A DNA stretch of 64,000 nt, taken from assembly GCA_965211995.1 (NCBI GenBank), contig OZ243040.1, positions 496,001 to 560,000 on the forward strand, written 5' to 3'. Origin of the DNA: CAYFZO01 sp965211995 (GTDB taxonomy: Bacteria; Pseudomonadota; Gammaproteobacteria; Poriferisulfidales; Oxydemutatoraceae). How positions within the stretch are numbered: the first letter of the stretch is position 1; every line of letters begins with the position of its first letter. Positions 46,484 through 55,273 of the stretch are shown here, piece by piece. Below the pieces are notes generated by a model. The model was not told the DNA's origin. It did no database searches and saw only the letters and a list, made by a program, of their open reading frames with translations. A program made the position numbers and the translations under genes.

Positions 46484-46578
46484 GTTAAGTCCCTCATTGT
46501 TTCCCGGCTCTGCCGCCGCCATCGTTCACACGGCGGGCTGTCCCAATCCATGCCGATTGATAAATCTTAGGCCGGGAT

Positions 46579-46607
46579 TTCACATTTAGTTGAGGTTTTG
46601 GCATAGT
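46579..46607 (+). promoter_or_regulatory. Candidate tRNA-Arg promoter
   Basis: TTCACA (46579-46584) and CATAGT (46602-46607), 17 nt apart, 21 nt before the mature tRNA 5' end. The same elements stand before each truncated copy. Confidence 0.4.
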
Positions 46608-46628
46608 ACTGAGTTGAGCATGTTGTCT

Positions 46629-46706
46629 GCGCCCGTAGCTCAGTCTGGATAGAGTACCTGGCTACGAACCAGGTGGTCGGAGGTTCGAATCCTTCCGGGC
46701 GCGCCA
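46629..46706 (+). tRNA. tRNA-Arg (anticodon ACG), CCA encoded
   Basis: A complete 78-nt cloverleaf. Acceptor GCGCCCG pairs with CGGGCGC; the anticodon stem is CCTGG/CCAGG around the loop CTACGAA, giving ACG; the T arm contains GGTTCGAATCC. CCA is encoded. It is the only intact copy in a series with three 5' halves upstream, and it ends 13 nt before the first TonB-operon start codon. Confidence 0.97.
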
Positions 46707-46719
46707 CCACACGATTAAG

Positions 46720-47493
46720 ATGCCACTGCCCCCCAGCCTGCTGCTCGCCGTATTATTCGGCTTGTTCCCCGGCACGGTCGCGTTTGCCGCGCCGCTCGAC
46801 GAAGCCGTCGAGGAGTCGGTGCGCGGCGTACGTGAGGGAGCGGCCTCGCAGCAGCGCGTCGAAGACCTCGACGACGACACCCGCGCCTTGCTCGCCGAGT
46901 ACCGCGGAGTCGTCCGCCAAATCGAAACGCTTGAGACTTACGTCGAGCGCCTGCGCGAGTTGGTCGCCGACCAGGAGAACGACGTGCGCCGCCGCGAGGC
47001 GGACATCGCGAGCGTCGAAACTTTCGAGCGCGAACTGTTCCCCGCGATGACGCGCATGACCGACGCGCTCAGCAAGTTCATCGGCGCCGATCTGCCGTTT
47101 CTGCCCGCCGAGCGCCGCCGCCGCGTCGAGCGCCTTGACGGCCTGATGTCGCGCTCCGACGTCACCGCGTCCGAGAAGTTCCGTCAATTGATGGAGGCGT
47201 ATCAGGTCGAAAGCGACTACGGCCGCACGATTGAGGCATACCGCGGCACGGTCGGCGAGGGCGAAGGGCGGGTTGTGGACTTCCTGCGCATCGGGCGCAA
47301 CCTGCTCGCGTATCAGACGCTTGACGGCGAGGAGACCGCGATGTGGGACGCCGCGAGCAACGCCTGGCGGCCGCTCGGCGACGCCTACCGCGCCGACGTC
47401 CGCCGCGGCCTGCGCATCGCGCGCAAGCAAGCCGCGCCCGATTTGCTGATCCTGCCATTTACGACGCCGATCGAGTTAGAGAGTTCGCGGTGA
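46720..47493 (+). CDS. DUF3450 periplasmic protein of the TonB system
   Basis: A 257-aa secreted coiled-coil protein. It has a signal peptide (PSLLLAVLFGLFPGTVAFA) and a long helical body with the family-like FPAMTRMTDALSKFI and YGRTIEAYRG. DUF3450 proteins open TonB2-type operons in marine gammaproteobacteria, as here. The ATG is 13 nt after the CCA end of tRNA-Arg and has no clear Shine-Dalgarno site. It overlaps the next gene by 4 nt. Confidence 0.88.
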   Translation: MPLPPSLLLAVLFGLFPGTVAFAAPLDEAVEESVRGVREGAASQQRVEDLDDDTRALLAEYRGVVRQIETLETYVERLRELVADQENDVRRREADIASVETFERELFPAMTRMTDALSKFIGADLPFLPAERRRRVERLDGLMSRSDVTASEKFRQLMEAYQVESDYGRTIEAYRGTVGEGEGRVVDFLRIGRNLLAYQTLDGEETAMWDAASNAWRPLGDAYRADVRRGLRIARKQAAPDLLILPFTTPIELESSR

Positions 47494-48890
47494 CGCATTT
47501 TGCGCCCGTTGCCCGCCGCATTGCCGGCGTTGCCGGTGTTGCAATCGCTGCCGCCTTGTGTTCGCCGGTCACCGCCACTGAGCACGCATCGGCGCTGAGC
47601 GATTTGCTCGAGCAAGTGCGTGCCGCGCGCGCGGCCGATGGCGCCATCAATCGCCGCCGCGAGCAGGCGTTTCTGGAGCGCTACGACGAACGCCGCCGCC
47701 TGCTTGACGAAGCCGGCAGCCGCTTGGAGCAGTTGACCGCCGAAAGCGAGCGCCTCGAGTTGCAGTTCAACGCCAACGAACTCAAACTTGCCGAACTCGA
47801 GACGCTGTACCGTCAGCGCGCCGGCAACTTTGAAGAGTTGTCCGGCGTGTTCCGCCGCGTCGCCGCGGATCTGGAAGCGCAATTCGCCCATTCACTCGCC
47901 GCCGTCGGCGTGGATGGCTGGCGCGCACCGCTCGCCGAGATGCGCTCGCAAAAGAGCCTGCCGACGTCGGCGCAACTCGACGGCTTGCTGTTGTTGTTCC
48001 TTGAACTGATGGTGATGCAGGCCGCAAACGTCAGTTTTGAAAGCGAAGTCGTCTCGCCCGCGGGCGACGCCGAGCACCGCCGCGTCGTCCGCGTCGGGCC
48101 GTTCACGATGACCGCCGGCGGTGATTTTCTTTCTTATCAGCCCGGGCAGAGCCTCGAGGAAGCGGGGCGGCTGTTCCAACTGGCGCGCCGTCCGGTGTCG
48201 CGCTACGTCAACGCCGCGGAGTCTTTTGCAAGCGCCGCGCCGGGGATCGCCGCCGCGCCGATAGACCCTTCGCGCGGCTCGGTGTTGTCCTTGCTGGTGC
48301 GTACGCCGACGCTCGCCGAGCGCATCGAGCAGGGCGGACTCGTCGGTTACTTTATTTTGCTGATCGGCGCCGCCGGCCTGCTGCTTGGCGGCGAACGGCT
48401 GTGGACGTTGAGCACCATACGCCGCGCGGTGGACCGGCAAAGTTCGGACGTCGGTCACCCCGGCGACAATCCGCTCGGACGGGTGCTGGCCGCCGGTGAC
48501 GCCGAACGTATCACCGCCGATGACGTCGAGCACGAAGTGCTGGAGTTGAAACTCGACGACGCGGTGATGAAGGAGATTCCGCCGCTGCAAAAAGGGCTCG
48601 GCGCAATGAAGGTGTTCGCCGCGATCGCGCCGCTGCTCGGTCTGCTCGGCACGGTGACCGGCATGATCGAAACCTTCCAGGCGATCACGCTGTTCGGCAC
48701 CGGCGACCCCAAGTTGATGGCGGGCGGGATCAGCCAGGCGTTGGTGACGACCGCGCTCGGGCTGATCGTCGCGGTGCCGATCCTGCTGCTGCACACGCTC
48801 GCGAGTGCGCGCAGCCGCACGATCCGGGAGGTTCTGGAAACCCAAAGCGCGGGCCTGCTCGCGCAGTACGCCGAGCGTCGGCGGCAATGA
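47490..48890 (+). CDS. ExbB2/TolQ-type MotA family protein with periplasmic coiled coil
   Basis: A 466-aa protein of the TonB2-system type. A signal peptide precedes a periplasmic coiled coil (residues about 40-130) and a beta-rich part; three spans follow in the C-terminal MotA/TolQ/ExbB domain (GYFILLIGAAGLLLGGERLW, FAAIAPLLGLLGTVTGMIETF and TTALGLIVAVPILLLHTL). It is a proton-channel component energising outer-membrane receptors. GTG at 47490 overlaps DUF3450; the stop overlaps exbB by ATGA-type overlap. Confidence 0.9.
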   Translation: MTHFAPVARRIAGVAGVAIAAALCSPVTATEHASALSDLLEQVRAARAADGAINRRREQAFLERYDERRRLLDEAGSRLEQLTAESERLELQFNANELKLAELETLYRQRAGNFEELSGVFRRVAADLEAQFAHSLAAVGVDGWRAPLAEMRSQKSLPTSAQLDGLLLLFLELMVMQAANVSFESEVVSPAGDAEHRRVVRVGPFTMTAGGDFLSYQPGQSLEEAGRLFQLARRPVSRYVNAAESFASAAPGIAAAPIDPSRGSVLSLLVRTPTLAERIEQGGLVGYFILLIGAAGLLLGGERLWTLSTIRRAVDRQSSDVGHPGDNPLGRVLAAGDAERITADDVEHEVLELKLDDAVMKEIPPLQKGLGAMKVFAAIAPLLGLLGTVTGMIETFQAITLFGTGDPKLMAGGISQALVTTALGLIVAVPILLLHTLASARSRTIREVLETQSAGLLAQYAERRRQ

Positions 48891-49417
48891 TGATCGCCGG
48901 CATCCACCGCGCGCTCACCGACCTGCTCGCAAGCGGCGGCCCGGTGCTGACGGTTCTCCTCGTAGTGACTTTCGTCATCTGGCTGCTGATTCTTGAGCGC
49001 TACTGGTATTTCACGCTGCAGCAGCGCGTGGTCGCCGACGAGGTTGCGTCGCGCTGGAAGGTGCGCAGCGACCGGCGCTCGCGTGCATCGCGCATGATCC
49101 GCGCCTGCTGGCTCTCGCAGTTCCACCGCCGCCTTGAACAGCGCCTCGGCCTGATCCGGGTGCTGGTCGGCACGAGCCTGCTGCTCGGCCTGCTCGGCAC
49201 GGTGACCGGCATGATCGGCGTATTCGAAAGCATGTCGGCGTTCGGCGCGGGCGGGCCGGGCGGTATCCGCGCGGTCGCCGACGGCGTCACCGGTGCGACG
49301 ATACCCGCGATGGCCGGCATGGTCGCCGCGCTGTCGGGGGTTTACTTCTCGGCGCAACTGCAAAAGCGCGCCGCGCATGAAGTGCGCGGACTGCGCGACC
49401 GCCTCGCGCTGGGCTGA
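48887..49417 (+). CDS. exbB: ExbB proton-channel subunit
   Basis: A 176-aa ExbB with three spans: GGPVLTVLLVVTFVIWLLIL, LLGLLGTVTGMIGVFESM and the third around AMAGMVAALSGVYFSAQL. It should assemble with ExbD and TonB in the inner membrane. Two ExbB-like genes in one operon is the TonB2 arrangement. It lies 8 nt before exbD. Confidence 0.92.
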   Translation: MMIAGIHRALTDLLASGGPVLTVLLVVTFVIWLLILERYWYFTLQQRVVADEVASRWKVRSDRRSRASRMIRACWLSQFHRRLEQRLGLIRVLVGTSLLLGLLGTVTGMIGVFESMSAFGAGGPGGIRAVADGVTGATIPAMAGMVAALSGVYFSAQLQKRAAHEVRGLRDRLALG

Positions 49418-49425
49418 GGGACGCG

Positions 49426-49836
49426 ATGAGAAAGCATCAGGACTACGAACCGACCGAAGACGACGCCGGGATCAACCTGACGCCGATGATAGACATCGTG
49501 TTCATCATGCTGATCTTCTTCATCGTCACCGCGTCGTTCATCAAGGAGTCCGGTATCGCGGTGGATCGTCCGGTCGCGCAGACCGCGACGGTGCAGGAAC
49601 ACGCCGCGATCATCGTCGCGATCGGCCCCACCGGCGAGGTGTGGATAGACCGCCGCCGCGTGGATATCCGCGCGGTGCGTGCAAACATCGAGCGGCTGCA
49701 TCTTGATAACCCGCAGGGCGCGGTGGTGATCCAGGCCGACAAGCGCTCCGACAGCGGCGTGTTTGTCGAAGTTCTCGACCAGGTGCGTCTCGCGGGCGTC
49801 GAGAAGATCGCAATCGCCGCCGCCGCCGCGCAGTGA
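49426..49836 (+). CDS. exbD: ExbD biopolymer transport protein
   Basis: ExbD (136 aa) is bitopic. The key membrane Asp lies in NLTPMIDIVFIMLIFFIV near residue 22, which couples proton flow to TonB movement. The periplasmic domain contains GEVWIDRRRVD and VVIQADKRSDSGVFVEVLDQ, as in the family. Full length and in order between exbB and tonB. Confidence 0.94.
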   Translation: MRKHQDYEPTEDDAGINLTPMIDIVFIMLIFFIVTASFIKESGIAVDRPVAQTATVQEHAAIIVAIGPTGEVWIDRRRVDIRAVRANIERLHLDNPQGAVVIQADKRSDSGVFVEVLDQVRLAGVEKIAIAAAAAQ

Positions 49837-49876
49837 CGTCGGCCCGGCGCGCTGCGGGTGCCTCCAAGCCGTACAG

Positions 49877-50503
49877 ATGAACCTCTTCCGTCATTGGCGC
49901 TGGCCGGGTGCCGCAATGCTCGCCGCGGTGGTCACCTGCGCGCTGTTTGTGCTGATGCACTACCTGACCGCCGCCGACAACGGCGAGGCGTACGCCGCCT
50001 CGCAACACCCGCTGTCGCTGGACTTTGTGCGCATTGAACGCGAACGGACGCTGATCGAGAAAACGCGCTTTCTGCCGCCGAAGCCCAAAGCCACCGAACC
50101 GCAGCAGCGCCCTCCGGCGCCGCCGCAGCCGGAGCCGCCGCCTGCGCAGGCGCCGCCGCCGGACGTTCGGGCGTGGTCTTATGTGCCGACGCTCGACGCC
50201 GCGCTCGGTGCGATCGGCTTTGCGCGCACGCGCGAGATTGCGCCGCTCGCGAGGGTCAGCCCGGTCTATCCGCCGAGCGCCGAGCGCCGCGGCATCGAGG
50301 GCTGGGTCAGAGTCGTGTTCACGATCTCAGAAGAAGGCGTCGTGATCGAGCCGCGCATCGTCGAGGCCGACCCCGAAAACGTGTTCGACCGTGCCGCGCT
50401 AAGTGCGATCTCCAAATGGCGCTACCAGCCGCAGGTGATTGACGGGCAGGCGATCCGGCGCGCCGGCGTCGAAGTCACCATCGAGTTCCAACTGCAGGAA
50501 TGA
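49877..50503 (+). CDS. tonB: TonB energy transducer
   Basis: A 208-aa TonB. One N-terminal span (GAAMLAAVVTCALFVLMHYL), a Pro-rich linker (PPAPPQPEPPPAQAPPP) and the C-terminal TonB fold with PVYPPSAERRGIEGWVRV and AALSAISKWRYQP. It transmits proton-motive force to outer-membrane receptors. ATG at 49877 lies 40 nt after exbD; the open frame upstream is not conserved. The end overlaps the TPR gene by ATGA. Confidence 0.93.
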   Translation: MNLFRHWRWPGAAMLAAVVTCALFVLMHYLTAADNGEAYAASQHPLSLDFVRIERERTLIEKTRFLPPKPKATEPQQRPPAPPQPEPPPAQAPPPDVRAWSYVPTLDAALGAIGFARTREIAPLARVSPVYPPSAERRGIEGWVRVVFTISEEGVVIEPRIVEADPENVFDRAALSAISKWRYQPQVIDGQAIRRAGVEVTIEFQLQE

Positions 50504-51597
50504 ACGTGCGCCGGGGGCTTTTTTTGACGTTGCTGACGCTCGCTGCGGCGGCGGGCGCCAACAATTTCCTCGTGTCCGAAAGCGCCTACCGCACGCTTTC
50601 CAAAGCCGAGGAGCAGATCCACAAGCAGCAGTACGCGCGCGCCGTCGAGATCCTGGACGGCGCGCTCGGCAAGCGCAGACTGAACGACTACGAGCGTGCG
50701 TTGTTCGAGCGTCTCGCGGGCAACGCGCTGATCGGCGCCGGCGATCACGCGGCGGCGGTGGCGCGATTTGAAGCGGCGCTCGCGGGCGCGGCCTTGCCCG
50801 ACGCCGTGCGCACGCAGTTGCGCTACACGCTCGCGCAGTTGTATGTGCACGAATCCCGCTACAACGACGTGCTCGCGCTGCTCAGGGAAGACATGGACGG
50901 GGACGTGCAACTGTCCGCCGCGGCGTGTTTCCTGATCGCGTCGGCCTACGCCGCGCTCGAGCGCCTGCCGGAAGCGCTCGAATGGGGCGAGCGCGGCCTT
51001 GAGCGCTCAGACGCGCCCGGCGAGCGCCGCTACGCGTTCGTCGCCAATCTCAACGTCGCATTGGAACGCTACCCGCGCGCCGCCGAATTGTTCGAGCAAC
51101 TGATCGCTTTTTATCCGCAGACCGCGCAGCATTGGCGGCAACTGTCGGCGGTGTATATCGAACTTGAGCGCGACGACCGCGCGCTCGCCGTCGCCGAACT
51201 CGGCCATCTGCGAAGCGTGTTGACGACGGCCGGGGACGTCGAGCGCCTGGCGCGGCTGTATTTGCAGCATGAATTGCCGCACAAGGCCGCCGCGCTTTTG
51301 GAAGACGCCCTGCGCGCCGGCGCCAAGTTTGGCGTGACCCGCTACCGCCTGCTCGCCAACGCCTGGATCGGTGCACGCGAATACACCCGTGCGGTCACCC
51401 CGCTGGGGCAGGCGGCGAAACTGCTGCACGAGTCCGGCGATACCGGCAAGGAAGCCCGCGTCCGCCTGCGCAAGGGGATCGTCCATGCTCATCTGGAACA
51501 GCACGACCAAGCCGCGCGGGAGTTCAAGTATTGCCTTGAGTTTGAAGAAACCCGCGACGCTGCCGACAAGTGGCTGGATTATCTGGCGCAGGTCTGA
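50500..51597 (+). CDS. TPR-repeat protein of the TonB operon
   Basis: A 365-aa exported protein with a signal peptide (LFLTLLTLAAAAGA) followed by seven or so TPR-like helical pairs, for example AVEILDGALGKRRLNDYERA and LPEALEWGERGLERS. TPR proteins (TtpC-type context) complete TonB2 operons in Vibrio-like gammaproteobacteria. It is the last gene of the GC-rich operon; sequence becomes AT-rich about 100 nt later. Confidence 0.87.
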   Translation: MNVRRGLFLTLLTLAAAAGANNFLVSESAYRTLSKAEEQIHKQQYARAVEILDGALGKRRLNDYERALFERLAGNALIGAGDHAAAVARFEAALAGAALPDAVRTQLRYTLAQLYVHESRYNDVLALLREDMDGDVQLSAAACFLIASAYAALERLPEALEWGERGLERSDAPGERRYAFVANLNVALERYPRAAELFEQLIAFYPQTAQHWRQLSAVYIELERDDRALAVAELGHLRSVLTTAGDVERLARLYLQHELPHKAAALLEDALRAGAKFGVTRYRLLANAWIGAREYTRAVTPLGQAAKLLHESGDTGKEARVRLRKGIVHAHLEQHDQAAREFKYCLEFEETRDAADKWLDYLAQV

Positions 51598-51725
51598 GCG
51601 GCTGGTTTCAATTTCCTGTCGTTGCCGTTGCAACCCCAAGGTCAGGTGCTTTCTTCAGGGCTTCCCCGGTTTCCCTCAATACCATAAGTGGCCGGATTAT
51701 TTAAATGGATAAATACGAGGCGAGT

Positions 51726-51754
51726 TTTATAACTGTTTCCATCTGTTGTAAAAT
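51726..51754 (+). promoter_or_regulatory. Candidate promoter of the Hsp70 operon
   Basis: TTTATA (51726-51731) and TAAAAT (51749-51754), 17 nt apart, in AT-rich sequence 80 nt before the first gene. No heat-shock (sigma-32) promoter is evident. Confidence 0.35.
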
Positions 51755-51834
51755 ATAGGGGCGAGGTTCAAGTGCGCTCGCTAGATGTATTAGTTCATTC
51801 AAAGTCTTTCATTTTGAATATCCGGGGAAGTGAC

Positions 51835-52599
51835 ATGGAAAAACGCCATTCAGTTTATCTAATAGCTTTAGGTGTGCTTATTTCAGGGGAGGTTATCGGA
51901 GGGGCGGTTGAGCGCGAAGTATCTTCCAGTTATTTGGGAGAAGTTGTTATGTTGATAATGGGGCTTACGACTTTGATTGCCGTGTCAATTAGTTTTTGGT
52001 TGTATGTATGGAGGAAACGTATTCTCTCTAATAATGAGACAAAAAGTTTGGAAGTATGTCCGGAAGTATGGGTACAGGGAATGCGTGACAACACACATGT
52101 TATTAAAGTCCAAAATGAACGAATTATTGAACAGCACTCAGACGGTATAGGGATTATACGAGAAACGCGTGAAATCTTTCAGAAGATTCTGAACACTTTA
52201 AGTAAAAGAGAGCAAGAAATTGAGAGGCTGAAAGAAGGATACGACGAGAAGATCTTCAAAAAATTCCTTCGCCGTTTTATCCAAGTGCATCAAGCGGTAG
52301 TAGAAGAATTACAAGCAGAGAAAAAAGATGAGAATCTTATTTTTATAGAGCGTCTTTTAAAAAATGCGCTCGGTGAATGTGGTATAACTATATTTAAACC
52401 TGAAATAGGATCAGATGGTCTCGCAAATCAAATAGAGGACTACCCCGAAGTAATTCCCACTGATAATAAAGAAAAAGATCTCAGAGTTGCGGAGGTGGTT
52501 TTTCCTGCTTATTTAATTGAGGCTGAGAGAGAAACCGTAGTAGTTCCTGCGAAAGTGAAGATATTTAAGTATGAAATGAACCAGGAGAACCAGCCATGA
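51835..52599 (+). CDS. Membrane-anchored GrpE-like protein
   Basis: A 254-aa protein. Two spans (about residues 8-28 and 34-58) are followed by a long helical/coiled-coil region (about 90-180) and a C-terminal segment that resembles the GrpE beta domain: LRVAEVVFPAYLIEAER then VVVPAKVKIFKYE, after LLKNALGECGITIFKPEIG. GrpE is the nucleotide exchange factor of DnaK; the next gene, overlapping by 4 nt, encodes an Hsp70, which supports the idea. A membrane-bound GrpE would be unusual. The open frame 21 codons upstream is not preferred because ATG 51835 follows GGGGAAGTG. Confidence 0.6.
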   Translation: MEKRHSVYLIALGVLISGEVIGGAVEREVSSSYLGEVVMLIMGLTTLIAVSISFWLYVWRKRILSNNETKSLEVCPEVWVQGMRDNTHVIKVQNERIIEQHSDGIGIIRETREIFQKILNTLSKREQEIERLKEGYDEKIFKKFLRRFIQVHQAVVEELQAEKKDENLIFIERLLKNALGECGITIFKPEIGSDGLANQIEDYPEVIPTDNKEKDLRVAEVVFPAYLIEAERETVVVPAKVKIFKYEMNQENQP

Positions 52600-54092
52600 G
52601 TATTTATGTGGGCATAGACTTGGGAACAACCTTTTCCGCTATTGCATTTATTGATGAACTCGGGCGCCCTCAGATCATCCGTAGCAAACAAGGAGAAAAT
52701 ATTATTCCTTCTTGTATAACCGAGAAAGAGGGCAACATAGAAGTTGGTGAACACGCAAGAAGGATTTGGAATGTGGCCCCTGAAAGAGCGGCTGCATTTT
52801 TTAAAAGAGAGATGGGGACTTCCAAAGTTTTTAAGGTAAACGACAAGTCATTTTCCCCGACTGACCTGAGTGCGTTTATTCTGAGGAAGTTAAAGCAAGT
52901 AGCTGAAAAGGAAAAGGGGGATATTTTTGAAGCGGTAATAACTGTACCTGCAAATTTTGGAAACAAATCGCGTGAAGCGACCATGTCGTCTGCTGAGAAA
53001 GCAGGGCTGAAAGTGAAATTTATCATCAATGAGCCTACTGCGGCAGCGCTCTATTATGCTTTTATAAGAGGGGAGGAATTGTCTGGTGTCTATGCGGTAT
53101 ATGACTTAGGCGGCGGGACATTTGATGTATCTATTATCCGCGTGGATGGACAAGATATAGAAGTAATATCTTCAAATGGAGTTCATAAACTTGGAGGCTA
53201 TGATTTTGATAAGGCGTTTTTCAATATTGTTTCAAAAAAATATAAAGAAGAAACAGGAGAAGAACATGATTCGGCATATTATGGAATGGTTAATGCAGAA
53301 CAGGATAAAAAGACTCTTTCAGATCGAAAAGAAGTAGAACCAACGGTTGGGAAAAAATTCATTAAGGTGTCCAGAAAAGAATTTGAGGACGAAATATCCC
53401 CCTTAATTGCTCAAGCGGAAATGCTCTGCGAATCTATATTAGATGAGGTTGGCATTGAGCCGAGTGGTTTAAAGGCGGTTTTTTTAGCGGGAGGCAGCAC
53501 TAGAATTCCTGCTGTCAGAGAGAGTGTTCAGCGTGTATTTCAGCAAGAGCCCATAGCCAGTGTAAATGTGGATGAGGTTGTCGCTCTTGGGGCAGCTCTA
53601 TATGCCGCTTTCAAAAGCGATAAAAGCAAACTTTCCGGTGCCCAAAAGGAGGCTCTTAAAAAAATAAAGGTAACGGAATCCACAGGGAAATGCTACGGAA
53701 CTATTGCGCGTTTTTACAATGAGGAACGTGAAAAGTATGAGCTGGAAAATACGGTTTTAATAAAGAAGGGAGATAAAATTCCTTGTTCCATGACTAAGCA
53801 ATTCTTTACTGTTGAAGAAGATCAAAGAATAGTTAGATGCATGGTTACAGAATCGTCATCTCCGGAGTCTGACCCCAAATTTGTTGAAATTATTTGGGAG
53901 GGGAACCTTGAGGTTCCTCCGGGGCGCCCTCAAGGTCAAAAAGTCGAAGTAACTTTTTCTTATGACGACAATCAGATAATGCATTGTAAATTTCTTGATG
54001 TTGAATCTGGAAAGGATATGGGGGTTTCTTTGTCGATGACTTCTTCTGATGGAAAAAACAAAGAAGATATTGATAAGTTCGCAGTGGAATAA
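52596..54092 (+). CDS. Hsp70-family chaperone lacking the C-terminal lid
   Basis: A 498-aa Hsp70. ATPase motifs are GIDLGTTFSAIAF (residues 6-18), NEPTAAALYYAF, YDLGGGTFDVSII (169-181) and FLAGGSTRIP. After the nucleotide domain (about 1-350) there is a beta-type substrate domain but not the helical lid or an EEVD/acidic tail of DnaK (about 640 aa). It is AT-rich and distinct from a housekeeping dnaK. It overlaps the GrpE-like gene (ATGA) and abuts the TerB gene, so it is a dedicated chaperone of this operon. Confidence 0.92.
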   Translation: MSIYVGIDLGTTFSAIAFIDELGRPQIIRSKQGENIIPSCITEKEGNIEVGEHARRIWNVAPERAAAFFKREMGTSKVFKVNDKSFSPTDLSAFILRKLKQVAEKEKGDIFEAVITVPANFGNKSREATMSSAEKAGLKVKFIINEPTAAALYYAFIRGEELSGVYAVYDLGGGTFDVSIIRVDGQDIEVISSNGVHKLGGYDFDKAFFNIVSKKYKEETGEEHDSAYYGMVNAEQDKKTLSDRKEVEPTVGKKFIKVSRKEFEDEISPLIAQAEMLCESILDEVGIEPSGLKAVFLAGGSTRIPAVRESVQRVFQQEPIASVNVDEVVALGAALYAAFKSDKSKLSGAQKEALKKIKVTESTGKCYGTIARFYNEEREKYELENTVLIKKGDKIPCSMTKQFFTVEEDQRIVRCMVTESSSPESDPKFVEIIWEGNLEVPPGRPQGQKVEVTFSYDDNQIMHCKFLDVESGKDMGVSLSMTSSDGKNKEDIDKFAVE

Positions 54093-55273
54093 TGGAGAAT
54101 ATATTTATATATCTTTTTGTGTTTTTTGTGTTATGGGGAATAGCTGCATCCGTAAAGAACTCTATAAAAAATACCGACTCTCAATCAATGGGAAATATTG
54201 AGGCTCGTTTACAAAGTAAGGTTAATGAGGATGGGATAGAAATTATAGAAGTTCAGGCTCAAGGGCTTTTGCCTGTAAAGAAAAATACTCGGGTCGGATT
54301 TGCCACTTTCATATTTGACACGACTGACGGCCAACCTGAGCCAATTATTTCAATGCTGAATGCATTCCAGGAACCCAACAGTCTGTTTTTTCGTTTCTTA
54401 AAAGAGGCTGGAGAGTGCTCTCTAGGGTATGGCTTTGTCCATTGGGCACCGGTAGGTATCATTGTTCCTGGTGCTGTTTGCCCTCCTTATAGTGGCAAGC
54501 GTTCGATAGAAGTCATTCTTTGGCTTATAGATATTGACCGCATGCCAATAAATACAACGGATTTCAACTCCCAAAACTCTAGCGGAATAATTTGGAAGAC
54601 CCGATTGAATTTCAGTTATGACTTTAAAGAAAAAGGGTATAAGGAAGTTGTAGAACATCGGGATGAAGCCAAAGCTCTTTCAATACAATTTGGTGTCGCA
54701 GTTGCGATGGCAGATGGTAGTTTAGATGACCGGGAGGGGCTCGTGTTAAGAAACTGGATTGTCAAAGCAATAGCCCCTTATAATGGTGAAATGAAGTCGA
54801 AGATCAAAAATATATATAACATGGCATTGAAAGAATCTTTTTCGAAAGCAAAGAAGGGAAGGTTAAATTTATCCGGTTTAGCGGATAGACTCAATGAAAT
54901 TGGAGAGAAAAACATAAAATATGAAGCTATTGAACTCTGCTATAAGGTTATGGTAGCGGATGGAAAGTTAGATCCAGAAGAGCAGCGTGTTATAAGAAAC
55001 CTGGCTGCTTCTTTAGCCCTTGATTACGATGAAATTGAAAAAATAAGAGATCAAGAAATTACGAAGCTGGATCCCAACACCACAAAGCAGGCGACAGTAG
55101 AAGATCTATTGAACATAGACCCCAATTGGGATAAAAAGAGAATCAGGAAGCACTTGAGGGCCGAATTTCAAAAGTGGAATAACCGCATGAATGTGTTAAA
55201 TGAAGGGGAGGAAAGAGACAATGCTCAAAAGATGCTGGATTTAATCTCAAAGGCTAGAAAGAAATATGCCTAA
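54092..55273 (+). CDS. Membrane protein with TerB domain and possible degenerate J-domain
   Basis: A 393-aa protein with one N-terminal span (FIYLFVFFVLWGIAA), a beta-rich region (about 45-185), and a TerB-like helical domain at about 190-325 shown by two acidic motifs, MADGSLDDREG and VADGKLDPEEQRV. The last 60 residues (DPNWDKKRIRKHLRAEFQKW then ERDNAQKMLDLISKARKKY) recall a J-domain without the HPD motif; TerB and J-domains are fused in DjlA-type proteins. With the GrpE-like and Hsp70 genes this would give a full co-chaperone set. The J assignment is inference. It overlaps hsp70 by 1 nt and the protease gene by 8 nt. Confidence 0.65.
   Translation: MENIFIYLFVFFVLWGIAASVKNSIKNTDSQSMGNIEARLQSKVNEDGIEIIEVQAQGLLPVKKNTRVGFATFIFDTTDGQPEPIISMLNAFQEPNSLFFRFLKEAGECSLGYGFVHWAPVGIIVPGAVCPPYSGKRSIEVILWLIDIDRMPINTTDFNSQNSSGIIWKTRLNFSYDFKEKGYKEVVEHRDEAKALSIQFGVAVAMADGSLDDREGLVLRNWIVKAIAPYNGEMKSKIKNIYNMALKESFSKAKKGRLNLSGLADRLNEIGEKNIKYEAIELCYKVMVADGKLDPEEQRVIRNLAASLALDYDEIEKIRDQEITKLDPNTTKQATVEDLLNIDPNWDKKRIRKHLRAEFQKWNNRMNVLNEGEERDNAQKMLDLISKARKKYA

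Larger units (their letters stand above)
46011..46628 (+). repeat. 187-bp tandem repeat carrying promoter and tRNA-Arg 5' half
   Basis: Three full 187-188 bp units plus the intact tRNA copy. Each has one hairpin element, the upstream region TTGATAAATCTTAGGCCGGG, and the first 42 nt of tRNA-Arg. Units 1 and 3 share one promoter variant (GGGCAGGGTTTTGG) and units 2 and 4 another (GTTGAGGTTTTGG), so a 375-bp dimer was itself duplicated. Confidence 0.93.
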
